From: Aureobasidium sp. EXF-3400 | Lineage: Eukaryota > Ascomycota > Dothideomycetes > Dothideales > Saccotheciaceae | Length of the DNA stretch: 64,000 nucleotides | Reading direction: 5' to 3' | Assembly (NCBI GenBank): GCA_024195585.1 | Contig: SWBL01000074.1 | Span: forward strand, 62,001-126,000 | Part shown: one piece after another, positions 22,505-31,308 of the stretch | Layout of the letters: every line of letters starts with the position of its first letter | Numbering within the stretch: the stretch's first letter is position 1 | The notes under the pieces: generated by a model | Database searches by the model: none | The model's input: the letters and a program-made list of their open reading frames with translations, nothing else | Told to the model about the DNA's origin: nothing | Program-made: the position numbers and the translations under genes

Positions 22505-24156
22505 TCATGCATCGTGTACTAAACATGCCTTGATAGAGTGGGCAACATACTCTACATTGCTCATGTTCAGGCCTGCAATCGATATTCGGGAGTTGCTCGC
22601 CATGTAGATGTGAAACTCTTCTGCCTATTTGTCAATATGTTTTCTCATAGCTACTAGATCAACTTACCTCGTAATCTAACCACAACTTCTGGTGTCAAGC
22701 CGAGGAATCCAAACATACCGGTCTGCTCCTTGAGGTGCTTCCAAGAGCCGTGAGCTCCTGTCATACGATCAGTCATGCTTAGCGCAAGGGAAATAGGCGC
22801 GATGTACCGCAGTTGACCAATTCATCAAAGAGCTGTGTTCGCATCTTCCGGATGCGACCGCTCATCGTATTGAGGTCGTCATACCAAGCTCTTCTGAGAT
22901 CTTCGGATCCAAGGATTGCACTTGCTATCTTTGCGCCGAATGCAGGAGGATTTGAGACCTTATGCGAGGATTTTCGTCAGCACGTAATGACAGCAAGGAT
23001 AGTTTTACGTCTGAGCGAATTGCTTGTGGGTACGAGAAGATGTATCGACTAACCTCGGACCTCTGGATCATCTCAAGTGTCGACTGCGTCTTTACCGCAA
23101 CCGCTGGACTATCTGAGACTATCACAACGCAGCCCACCCTCTCACCTATGATCGTGTAAGCGTCTTGAATTGGCTCTCAAAGCCACTTGCAAACTCACCA
23201 TACAGACCCATGTTTTTGGCGAAGGACACGCACACTGCCACTTCCAGCTCTAGTTCGTCAACGAAGGTTCGGATTGCAAAAGCATCGCTATCAATACTTC
23301 CTGAGTTGAACCCCAAGTATGCCGCATCGAACAGTGGGAACAAGTGCCGCTCCTTCATAATCTTTCCTAGATTTCGCCACTGCTCCTTAGTAGGATCACA
23401 ACCTGTGGGATTGTGGGCGCAAGCATGAAGGATTACGATTGATCCTGGCTCGGCCTCCTGCAAAGTAGACAAATAAGAGTCGATATCCAAGGCTTTCTTC
23501 CTGTAGTCGTAGTATGGAAAAGTTATACATTGGAACCCGAGAGTCTCAAAGACTTGCTGATGATTGGACCAAGTCGGGTCAGGGATGTAAACCTTAGTAG
23601 ACGGACCGCGGCATGTTTTGAGAAGTAGACCTGTGAGGTGTAGACCACCCGTACCAGAAAGACTTTGACATATTGCGAGCTGTTATCACGTCAGTCGATG
23701 AACTGTGTTATGTCTCCAGAAGATAGGGTGCGTTACGCGTTCCCAGAATTTGGCGTAGCAAGGACCAAGAACGACCTGAGCGGCTCTTTGGCGAAATGCC
23801 TTCAGACCGAGTATAGGGAGATACTCATGATTGAGATCGCCATCGAACAGCATCTTGCGTGCTCTTTGAACGACTGGAAGAACCCATGGTTTTCCTGCGT
23901 CGTCACGATAGGTTCCCTGGCCTAGATTGACCTTCAATGTGCTTGGGTCCTCATCGTAGTGTGCAGTCAGGGCGAAGATTGCATCTGGAGGGTTGAACTT
24001 GGCTTCTGCAAACCAAGATGCACAAACTGAGTAGTCGACCTGATCTCTGCTCGGTGACATCCTTGCGGTCAGAATTGGCGAGTCGTACTCTGCTTGAGTA
24101 GTGCTCCGGCTGCTAAGACTACTTGAAGATAGGCGGTGTGAACCAAATTTGGGCAC
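22505..24156 (-). CDS. Aspartate aminotransferase family (class I PLP), probably mitochondrial
   Basis: Six exons with introns 23680-23736, 23146-23198, 22959-23053, 22758-22807 and 22621-22667; 449 aa spliced. Typical aspartate aminotransferase motifs: NPPDAIFAL, HEYLPILGLKAFR, HACAHNPTGCDPT, and the PLP lysine in VSFAKNMGLYGERVG (about K295), ending with ASNSRISIAGLN. The Ser/Arg-rich start (MPKFGSHRLSSSSLSSRS) suggests mitochondrial import; an alternative start MSPSRDQ lies at 24060. In animal hydroxyproline breakdown an aspartate aminotransferase converts 4-hydroxyglutamate to 4-hydroxy-2-oxoglutarate, the step expected between the P5C dehydrogenase and the aldolase encoded here. It diverges from that aldolase, sharing a promoter with three CGG-N8-CCG sites. 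Confidence 0.9.
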
Positions 24157-24291
24157 AGAGAAGCAGCATCAAGTAGGATCTAGGTAAACTTCGCAGTCCA
24201 GGCCAGGCGTCGTTCGGATCTGTCATGACCAACATAGCTGATCCGATAGACATTCTTCGCACAGAGAACGATCATCTCCGCACACCTCGCC

Positions 24292-24305
24292 GGTCATGTC
24301 ACCGA
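24292..24305. promoter_or_regulatory. CGG-N8-CCG site 1, aminotransferase/aldolase promoter
   Basis: cCGG-TCATGTCA-CCGa, in the 433-base region between the divergent start codons at 24156 and 24590. Confidence 0.6.
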
Positions 24306-24396
24306 CCAGACAGCAAATCTTGATCATGCACTGATAAGTCGGGCCAGAGCCAGAAAATCATCACTAGCGCGCCAGATTGAACAATCTTTTCCCGGT

Positions 24397-24410
24397 CGGA
24401 GCAGCTACCG
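24397..24410. promoter_or_regulatory. CGG-N8-CCG site 2, aminotransferase/aldolase promoter
   Basis: tCGG-AGCAGCTA-CCGa, in the same divergent promoter. Confidence 0.6.
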
Positions 24411-24441
24411 AAAGCACGATTGACCACGCACTGCGGGTTAC

Positions 24442-24455
24442 CGGCAGCGTGCCCG
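24442..24455. promoter_or_regulatory. CGG-N8-CCG site 3, aminotransferase/aldolase promoter
   Basis: cCGG-CAGCGTGC-CCGg, extending to the wider inverted repeat ACCGG-N8-CCGGT. It is the only one of the nine sites without A after CCG. Confidence 0.6.
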
Positions 24456-24589
24456 GTCTCGTCAAACCCATTCCTCTTGGACTATAGCTTGCCAAGATAT
24501 ATCAGAGCTCTTACGTCCATGGCAGCTGTTTTTGCAGATCAAAACCCGTCTTATGCGCGCATCTAATATCGGTAACAAGACATCAAACA

Positions 24590-25576
24590 ATGGGAGCTCA
24601 AGGACCTCAGATCACTCCCAAGCCTCACGTGCCAGCTTCAGGCGTCTGGTGTCCGGCAATCACTTTCTTCGACCATGAAAGTGACACTTTGGACCTCAAG
24701 GCCCAATCTCAATACTTCTCCTATCTTTCAACCACAGGCCTTGCTGGGCTTGTGATTCTGGGCACCAATTCCGAAGCTTTCCTGCTCACTCGCGAAGAGC
24801 GCTTCCAGTTGATCTCTACAGCTCGCGCGGCGGTCGGTCCCGACTTTCCTCTGATGGCTGGAGTGGGAGCCCACTCAACTAAGCAATCGCTGGAATTCGC
24901 GGAGGATGCCGCTGATGCTGGTGCCGACTATGTTCTGGTACTCCCTCCGGCCTACTTTGGCAAAGCCACGAGCATGGACGTTGTCAAGCGATTCTTCGCT
25001 TCATTCGCCGCCAAATCACCTCTTCCCGTGATCATCTACAACTTCCCGGGAGTGACGAATGGCGTTGATCTGGACTCAGAGACTATGACGGCCATCGTCG
25101 AAGAGTCTGCCTCTATCAGCGGAACTTCTAACGTTGTGGGCGTGAAGTTGACTTGTGCCTCTGTTGGCAAGATCACTCGATTATCAGCTACCTTCGACCC
25201 ATCAGAATTTGCCATCTTCGGGGGGCAATCCGACTTTCTTATTGGTGGCCTTGCCGCTGGATCGGCTGGTTGTATTGCTGCGTTTGCTAACGTCTTTCCG
25301 AAGTCGACTGCCAAGATCTACGAACTGTACAGAGCTGGTCAATTTGAGAAGGCAACGAAATTGCAGCAGAAAGCCGCATTAGCAGAAAGTCCTTGTAAGA
25401 GCGGTATCGCTTCTACCAAGTATGCTGTTGCGTGCTATTCGGCTGCTGCTGCAGGCATAGAAGAAGCAGAGGAAAAGTTGGCCCCCAGACATCCCTATGG
25501 AGCGCTCGGCGAGGGTGTCAAGAAGAACGTAGTATCTGTCATGGACGCCATGGCGGAAATTGAGAAAAGCCTGTAA
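24590..25576 (+). CDS. DapA-family aldolase, probably 4-hydroxy-2-oxoglutarate aldolase (HOGA-like)
   Basis: Single exon, 328 aa. A class I Schiff-base aldolase of the dihydrodipicolinate synthase fold: GTNSEAFLLTREER (about 58-71), catalytic Tyr in VIIYNFPGVTNG (Y150), Schiff-base Lys in NVVGVKLTC (K186), and an FGGQSDFLIGGLAAGSAG loop. Fungi make lysine through alpha-aminoadipate and do not need DapA, so a catabolic aldolase is expected. Given the linked dehydrogenase, P5CDH and aminotransferase, the best fit is cleavage of 4-hydroxy-2-oxoglutarate to pyruvate and glyoxylate, as by animal HOGA1. The main alternative is a sugar-acid aldolase such as GaaC of galacturonate breakdown, but none of that pathway's other genes is here. 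Confidence 0.82.
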   Translation: MGAQGPQITPKPHVPASGVWCPAITFFDHESDTLDLKAQSQYFSYLSTTGLAGLVILGTNSEAFLLTREERFQLISTARAAVGPDFPLMAGVGAHSTKQSLEFAEDAADAGADYVLVLPPAYFGKATSMDVVKRFFASFAAKSPLPVIIYNFPGVTNGVDLDSETMTAIVEESASISGTSNVVGVKLTCASVGKITRLSATFDPSEFAIFGGQSDFLIGGLAAGSAGCIAAFANVFPKSTAKIYELYRAGQFEKATKLQQKAALAESPCKSGIASTKYAVACYSAAAAGIEEAEEKLAPRHPYGALGEGVKKNVVSVMDAMAEIEKSL

Positions 25577-25750
25577 TCTAGATTGTCGTCCATAGGTGCA
25601 TACTCGAGTGTTATCAATAAGACTTGTAGATCTGGAGTTCGCTGCACGGATTTGATGATCGATGTGATGTTGATTGATGAAGTCGCAAGGGTGTGCGATG
25701 TCGTGATACACTGATTGGTGGACCAATGTTTTTCACATCGTGAAGCCTTG

Positions 25751-25798
25751 GTCAAAAGTCTTGGCTTAGGCTGCCAGTCAAAAGTCTTGACTTTGGCT
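25751..25798 (+). repeat. Two-copy direct repeat, 26-bp period
   Basis: GTCAAAAGTCTTGGCTTAGGCT (25751-25772) recurs as a 20/22 match at 25777-25798, separated by GCCA. No known element was recognised. Confidence 0.6.
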
Positions 25799-26147
25799 CT
25801 GCAGGCCTCTATTGTACAAGCTACGCACTTGCTTCCATGCTTTTACATCGTGAACACCGCATTATTATTGGAACCATACTTGCGTGTTGGTCGATACTCT
25901 AGTCTTGCACCAGTCCGGCTCACTTCAGCTCACGGTCGGATCTAATGGCCACTCCAACGCTCAGATCGGCTGTACGGGCCTCATACTGTATCCTCTTTCG
26001 AGCGATTACTGCGACCGTCACATGGCGTTCGATACCGGAAAATCCGTCCAAATCGAGTATCGCGTTGGAGACTATATGCAGCTGCTTCTTTCTCAAGATA
26101 TACCGGCGATCAGCGATTCCTGGGCTGATAGAGCTTGAACCACGCTA

Positions 26148-26161
26148 CGGCAGCGCTTCCG
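26148..26161. promoter_or_regulatory. CGG-N8-CCG site 1, P5C dehydrogenase promoter
   Basis: aCGG-CAGCGCTT-CCGa, about 190 bases before the ATG; its spacer differs by one base from the site upstream of P5C reductase. Confidence 0.6.
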
Positions 26162-26243
26162 ATGTTTCGTGGCAGCACATCCCGCAAGCCGGAGTCTCCT
26201 CGATAGCCGCTTGATGAGATACGATACTGGTCTGCCGACATTA

Positions 26244-26257
26244 CGGTCGCCAGTCCG
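26244..26257. promoter_or_regulatory. CGG-N8-CCG site 2, P5C dehydrogenase promoter
   Basis: aCGG-TCGCCAGT-CCGa, about 95 bases before the ATG at 26352. Confidence 0.6.
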
Positions 26258-26351
26258 AGACCAGAATGGGATTATATTCAAGATGCTGTATTGCCTTGTA
26301 AGTACTTGATCTTCTAAGTATCATTTCAACAACAGAATCATTGCAACTGCA

Positions 26352-28121
26352 ATGCCATCCCTATTCACACAGAGATTTTCAGCGCGTCATCTGGTCGGCG
26401 GGAAGCGAGGAAGTCTCGCCTCTATCAGATCAGTTTCGACGGCGTTCAAGATTCCCAAGCCATACAATGAGCCAAATGTTCGTACCATCATCCTAAAACC
26501 GCTCGATAGGGGTACTAACTGTTCGCAGCTTCACTACGACAAAGCGTCACCTGAGAGGGAGAAGTTACTAGCAGCGCTTGCGAAGTTGCGCAAAGAACTG
26601 CCTGTTTCTGTTCCAGCTGTCAGGAATGGCATCGAGATCGCAAGTAAGGACGAAGTCAAGACAGTCATGCCGTCCGAGACGGCCTCGGTCTTTGCGCAAT
26701 ACTCTCCTTCTTCCAAGGAAGATGTCGCACAAGCGATCAAAGCAGCTCTTGAGGCCAAAAAGACATGGCAGGAAACTTCTTTCCACGACCGAGCTGCTAT
26801 CTTCCTTCGTGCAGCTGAGTTGGTCTCCACGACTTACCGATTCGAACTCGTAGCAGCTACTATGCTTGGTCAGGGCAAGAATGCCTGGCAGGCTGAGATC
26901 GATGCTGCAGCTGAGTTGGCCGACTTCTACAGATTCAATGTCGGATTTGCGGAAGAAATCTACTCGCGCCAACCTACGCTGAATGCATCTGGTCAGGCTG
27001 GTCATACAGATTGGCGCCCCTTGGAGGGCTTTGTGTATGCTGTCTCGCCATTCAACTTTACTGCGATTGGAGGAAACCTCATCTCAGGTCCTGCGTTGAT
27101 GGGTAATGTGGTATTGTGGAAGCCATCGCCCGGCAACGTTTATGCCAGTTATCTTGTTCACAAGATTCTCCTCGAGGCAGGCCTACCTCCGAATGTGATC
27201 CAGCTCGTGAACGGAGACGCCGAGCTTGTTACAGATGTCGTCTACGATCATCCTGAATTTGCTGCCCTCAACTTCACTGGCTCCTCGGATGTGTTCCGCG
27301 AGTTGTATGCTAGAGCCGCCGACGGAGTCCGCACCAAGAAATACCGCGATTACCCTCGTATGGTTGCCGAGACGTCTGGCAAAAATTTCCACCTGATTCA
27401 CAACACTGCGGATATCCCGAATGCTGTGAAGCATACCATCAGAGCCACTTTCGAATATGCCGGCCAGAAGTGCTCTGCATGCTCGCGCATTTACATTCCC
27501 GAAAGTCGTGCTGCAGAGTTCTGGTCGGAGATGAAAGCAAATTTGAGCCTCGTCAAGGTCGGCGCTCCTGAGGACTTTAGCAGTTTCACCGGCCCAGTCA
27601 TCAATGATGCCGCTTTTAAGAAGATTACAGGTATCATGGACGCTGCGAACAAGGACGACCGTCTCGAGACTATTCACGGCGGCACTTATGACGGTAGCAA
27701 AGGTCTTTACATCGAGCCTACAATCTACGCCTCCAAAACACTTGATCATGAGCTCTTCAACAAGGAAATCTTTGGACCGGTGCTCACAGCTTACGTGTAC
27801 CCGGATGCCGAGTATGACTCTCTGCTCACTAGTATCGATCAACAGGGTGGTGGTTTTGCTCTGACCGGTGCTATCTTTGCCTCTGACCAAGCGGTAATTC
27901 GCAAGACAGTGGACCGCCTGCGCTATGCTGCTGGAAACTTCTATACCAACTGCAAAACTACTGGAGCAGTCATCGGACAACAATCTTTTGGTGGTGCGCG
28001 TGGTAGTGGAACCAATGACAAGGCTGGAAGCGCAGGAATGCTTGTTCGTTTCACAGCTCCTCGAACGCTGAAGGAAGAGTATCACAAGTTGGGAGACGTT
28101 TTGTACCCGAGCAACTACTAG
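26352..28121 (+). CDS. Delta-1-pyrroline-5-carboxylate dehydrogenase (ALDH4 family), mitochondrial
   Basis: Oxidises glutamate semialdehyde (from P5C) or 4-hydroxyglutamate semialdehyde (from 3-hydroxy-P5C) with NAD. The frame is open for 589 codons, but 26478-26528 is almost certainly a 51-nt intron (GTTCGT donor, TACTAAC branch, CAG). It is a multiple of three without a stop; its removal joins KPYNEPN to LHYDKASPER as in other fungal P5CDHs, giving 572 aa. The N-terminus MPSLFTQRFSARHL is a likely mitochondrial presequence. ALDH motifs: SPFNFTAIGGNL, NFTGSSDVFRELY, ETSGKNFHLI, and the catalytic Cys in FEYAGQKCSACSR (about residue 357 spliced). Two CGG-N8-CCG sites lie upstream. Confidence 0.93.
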   Translation: MPSLFTQRFSARHLVGGKRGSLASIRSVSTAFKIPKPYNEPNVRTIILKPLDRGTNCSQLHYDKASPEREKLLAALAKLRKELPVSVPAVRNGIEIASKDEVKTVMPSETASVFAQYSPSSKEDVAQAIKAALEAKKTWQETSFHDRAAIFLRAAELVSTTYRFELVAATMLGQGKNAWQAEIDAAAELADFYRFNVGFAEEIYSRQPTLNASGQAGHTDWRPLEGFVYAVSPFNFTAIGGNLISGPALMGNVVLWKPSPGNVYASYLVHKILLEAGLPPNVIQLVNGDAELVTDVVYDHPEFAALNFTGSSDVFRELYARAADGVRTKKYRDYPRMVAETSGKNFHLIHNTADIPNAVKHTIRATFEYAGQKCSACSRIYIPESRAAEFWSEMKANLSLVKVGAPEDFSSFTGPVINDAAFKKITGIMDAANKDDRLETIHGGTYDGSKGLYIEPTIYASKTLDHELFNKEIFGPVLTAYVYPDAEYDSLLTSIDQQGGGFALTGAIFASDQAVIRKTVDRLRYAAGNFYTNCKTTGAVIGQQSFGGARGSGTNDKAGSAGMLVRFTAPRTLKEEYHKLGDVLYPSNY

Positions 28122-28844
28122 TTCGTCTTGTTTCCGATTCCAAATCGACTACCAGTTCATCTTCTTTCTGATTTCACAATATCTTTAGTGAGAATACAAG
28201 ATTCGTTCAGCCCAAAGCATTTGCAACCAGTGAAGTCATCGCTGGGACGACTGCCGAAAGCCCGTGTTGTGTACATGACCTGTCTCGTTGTTCGTGCTGA
28301 AATTGGATGGTACGTCGAAGGGTTGTGCTTCTAGCCCCCCTCATCTCGCTCGGATAACATCTGATATTCAAAGTACTGGAGGATCAAACTCGCCGGCTCG
28401 GAATTGTCTTCCGAATTACACTAGATGTACCTGCTGATGATACATTTGACTTCAAAGCTCTATGAATCTTTGCAGCGTATTTATCGACACCTGTAGCCGA
28501 GTCATTCCGGCTGCCTAGCCGAAGGCTGGACTCCTCGCAGGACAGCGCAGCCACTTGCAAAGATACCGCATATCTTGTCCGAAAGCGAGAGATAGGACAA
28601 CAGCCACACCTGACTCCACGCTATCAGTATCAGTCTGGCTGCAATAATCGTCAGAGCGTCTGTCATCGTCACTAGCAAATGCGGAGAAGCAGACCATGGC
28701 GCATAGTGTGTAAGCCAGACTTTGGTAGTTCCCAGACGGCTTGATGATCGGTATATATTCCCGGCTGGAATCCTAGGCAAGTCATCTGGTTTTACATTCT
28801 ACTTTCTCGTCCACTTCCAAATATCCAGTACGCATTCTACTAAA
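28122..28844. promoter_or_regulatory. Intergenic region, promoter of the amino-acid permease gene
   Basis: 723 bases without a recognisable gene; it carries the CGG-N8-CCG site at 28508. Confidence 0.5.
28508..28521. promoter_or_regulatory. CGG-N8-CCG site upstream of the amino-acid permease gene
   Basis: cCGG-CTGCCTAG-CCGa, about 325 bases before the ATG at 28845. Confidence 0.55.
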
Positions 28845-30465
28845 ATGGCTTATCATACATCGAAGGTCGATGATAAGACGGACACAACTCTTGAACAGAC
28901 AGTCTCCAATCGCGTGGGTGAAATCAGAGACTTTGATTCACGCCACGATGCTGTCTTTGGTGATCTAGGCGATGATGGACCGAACTACCGCGCGGTATGA
29001 GGACAAACTCTGACCTTATTCAACCATCGATAGACTAATGATGGACAGGTCGGGTGGCTGGGCAGTGTGGCTCTCATGATGAAAACGCAGATTGGCCTGG
29101 GAGTACTTTCAATTCCAGCGGTCTTCAACAGCCTCGGAATGATACCCGGTATCATTTGTCTTCTCGCCATTGCTATCATAACCACTTGGTCTGACTACAT
29201 GGTCGGTGCCTTCAAATTGAGGCATCCGGAAATCTACGGCATCGATGATGTTGGTCAAATGCTGTTTGGTCGCATCGGCAAGGAGGTAATGGGTGTGGCC
29301 TATGTTCTCTGTGAGTACAATTTTCTCCCATACGTTCCACCCGGCAGAGCTGATATAGAGACAAGATTGGATCTTCGTCGCTGGTTCGGGGATGCTCAGC
29401 ATCTCCATCGCCCTTAACGCGCTTTCGCTCCATGGCGCCTGTACCGCCATCTTCGTCGCCATCGCTGCTGTCATTGGCTTCGTCTTCTGTAGCATACAGA
29501 CTTTGGGGAGAATCACCTGGCTTGCGTGGGTAGGAGTCATCTGTATCATCTCTGCCAGTGAGTTGATTTATCGGCCTACATAGAGGCTCAATTTAGGCTA
29601 ATACATCATAGTTCTGACCCTGACGGTCGCGGTCGGTGTGGGTGGTCGTCCTGCAGCAGCACCACAGACGGGCCCTTGGGAGTCTGACTTCAAACTCATT
29701 GGCAATCCGACCTTTGTGGAGGCTATATCCGCCGTCTCGGCACTCGTCTTCTCCTTCGCGGGCACACCAGGCTTCTTCCCGATCGCTTCCGAGATGAAGG
29801 ATCCACGCATGTTTACTCGTGCACTCATCATCTGCCAGTCTATCGTCACGTCTATATATATCTCGATCGGAGTTGTCGTCTACTACTTCGCTGGATCATA
29901 TGTTGCTTCTCCTGCCCTTGGATCAGCGGGCCCTCTCTTGAAGAGAATCTGCTATGGGCTTGCGCTCCCTGGTCTCTGCGTAAGCACCATTTTGTTGTCA
30001 CACGTAAGTAGCAAATGTTTCCCGCCGCGAATTATCACTGACTGTTGATAGTTGCCAGCCAAGTATGTCTTTCTCCGTATCCTTCGCGGCACCAAACACG
30101 TCTCACAGAACACGTTCATACACTACGTGACGTGGTTTAGCTGTACAGCCGGGACCATCATCATCTCCTATGTCATTGCAAGCGCCATTCCAGTGTTCGG
30201 TGGCTTAGTGTCGCTCATTGGCGCTCTGTTGGGAACTTTTCTTTCTTTCCAGCCTTATGGCTGTATGTGGCTTTATGACCACTGGCATGGTCAGCGAAAT
30301 ACTAAGTGGGCTCTAATGGTCGGCTGGTGTGCTTTTGTCATTATCATTGGAACATTCATGATGATCGCGGGTACCTATGGCTCGATCGTGGAGATTGCCG
30401 ATAGTTATAGGGCAGACGGAGGATCATCAGCATGGTCATGTGCAGATAATTCCGGCAGTGTATAG
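28845..30465 (+). CDS. Amino-acid permease, AAAP (Aa_trans) family
   Basis: Five exons with introns 28995-29048, 29311-29365, 29558-29611 and 30004-30051; 469 aa spliced. A hydrophilic N-terminus (about 50 residues) precedes roughly 11 membrane helices. The opening KTQIGLGVLSIPAVFNSLG and FSFAGTPGFFPIASEMKDP are typical of fungal neutral amino-acid permeases such as N. crassa Mtr. The prn cluster of A. nidulans uses a permease of another superfamily (PrnB), so this is not a simple prn orthologue. Position at the cluster end and an upstream CGG-N8-CCG site suggest uptake of hydroxyproline or proline, which is inference. Confidence 0.88.
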
Positions 30466-30531
30466 TTCGATCAGATGCGATCTAGGGATTCTGAGCTTAA
30501 GATGCGAGCATAGAAGCTGTATCATAGAATC

Positions 30532-30615
30532 AATTCCACCACGAACTTGTGGCAGTCTCTGGACCATGTTTTGCACCGTGCCCATTCTCTTAAAACCAAT
30601 CGAACGGCTGATCCA
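30532..30615 (+). pseudogene. Relic of an ATP-grasp ligase gene (N-terminal fragment)
   Basis: AATTCC to GATCC here aligns with 11906 onward inside the intact ATP-grasp gene: 59 of the first 77 bases match without gaps. In the same frame NSTTNLWQSLDHVLHRAHSL mirrors NSAANLWQSVDLVLHCVYSL. There is no start, and the flanking sequence does not continue the gene. It lies just 3' of the permease and beside the stop of the minus-strand membrane-protein gene. Confidence 0.7.
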
Positions 30616-30631
30616 TACTGGAGTGTCGGAG

Positions 30632-31308
30632 TCAGACCTGGGAGGTCGCATATGCAGAAGATTCGGCGGCTTTGTTCGAAACAGACTGCGTCTGGGCCTC
30701 GTGACTCGGGAGATCAGCTTCTCCGGCGTATCTAGCTTCTCTTCGCAGCTTTCTTGTAGCAACTGCTGTCCATAGCGCGAAAGTCCTGTTGGTAGGCATG
30801 GCGTGAGTAAACGTTTTGACCCATCATCTCCACCCCAATCTTGTACCGAATGTGTTACGTATTGGACGCAGCAAAGGAAGAATACTTACGTCAATGTCAA
30901 CGCGATCAAGAGCATCACAACGCTCAATCCGCAGTAGGCCCCTTGACAGTATCTGGACATGCCCATTCCTGTGATGACGACCACCACAAACCAAAATTGA
31001 ATCTCCATGCTGTTGAGCACCAGATAAACCATCAAATTTCTCCAACGACGCAGATTGGATACATGGGTGGTGAGAAGCTGATACCCAATTACCACAATGG
31101 TCTTGATACCCATTACAGTTGCTAGGGTATCTGATCTGGTTACTGGCATAGTGGAGGGCTTGATAGAGATGCGGACGCCAGTGAGAATGACGATTGTGAC
31201 GACCAGAGTGAGTTGGATCCAGTGCATCTTGTTCTTGAATGACGTGGAAAAGAAAGACCCGTTGAGAAACGCGGATACGTTGTCTATAGTGTCTTGTATA
31301 CGACCCAT
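30632..31308 (-). CDS. Small four-TM membrane protein (MARVEL-like), function unknown
   Basis: Two exons with intron 30786-30889 (104 nt); 190 aa. About four membrane segments: QLTLVVTIVILTGVRI, GIKTIVVIGYQLL, MVYLVLNSMEIQFWFVVVVI, and LSVVMLLIALTLTTFALW. A charged cytoplasmic tail (KLRREARYAGEADLPSHE) is contributed by exon 2. The layout matches the many small MARVEL-like proteins of ascomycetes, whose roles are mostly unknown. Exon 2 was chosen because acceptor CCAACAG keeps the helix and frame open; nearer acceptors give an immediate stop. No CGG-N8-CCG site was seen upstream, so it is probably not part of the cluster. Confidence 0.65.

Larger units (their letters stand above)
25577..26351. 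promoter_or_regulatory. Intergenic region, promoter of the P5C dehydrogenase gene
   Basis: 775 bases without a recognisable gene. It holds two CGG-N8-CCG sites (26148, 26244) and a 26-bp-period direct repeat (25751-25798). Confidence 0.5.

Noticed and set aside
24590..25576. Dihydrodipicolinate synthase for lysine synthesis
   Set aside because: Ascomycetes make lysine by the alpha-aminoadipate route, and the linked genes are catabolic.
27183..28085. 300-codon minus-strand open frame
   Set aside because: It lies exactly antisense to the strongly coding P5C dehydrogenase exon, has Ser/Cys-rich sequence without family likeness, and is a shadow of codon bias.
28405..28425. CGG-N9-CCG near the permease promoter counted as another regulon site
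   Set aside because: Spacing is nine, not eight; I kept only exact N8 sites to avoid inflating the count.
14073..30465. Plain proline-use (prn-type) cluster
   Set aside because: PRODH, P5CDH, permease and regulator alone would fit, but the aminotransferase, DapA-type aldolase and Tyr-to-Cys change are not needed for proline and point to hydroxyproline.
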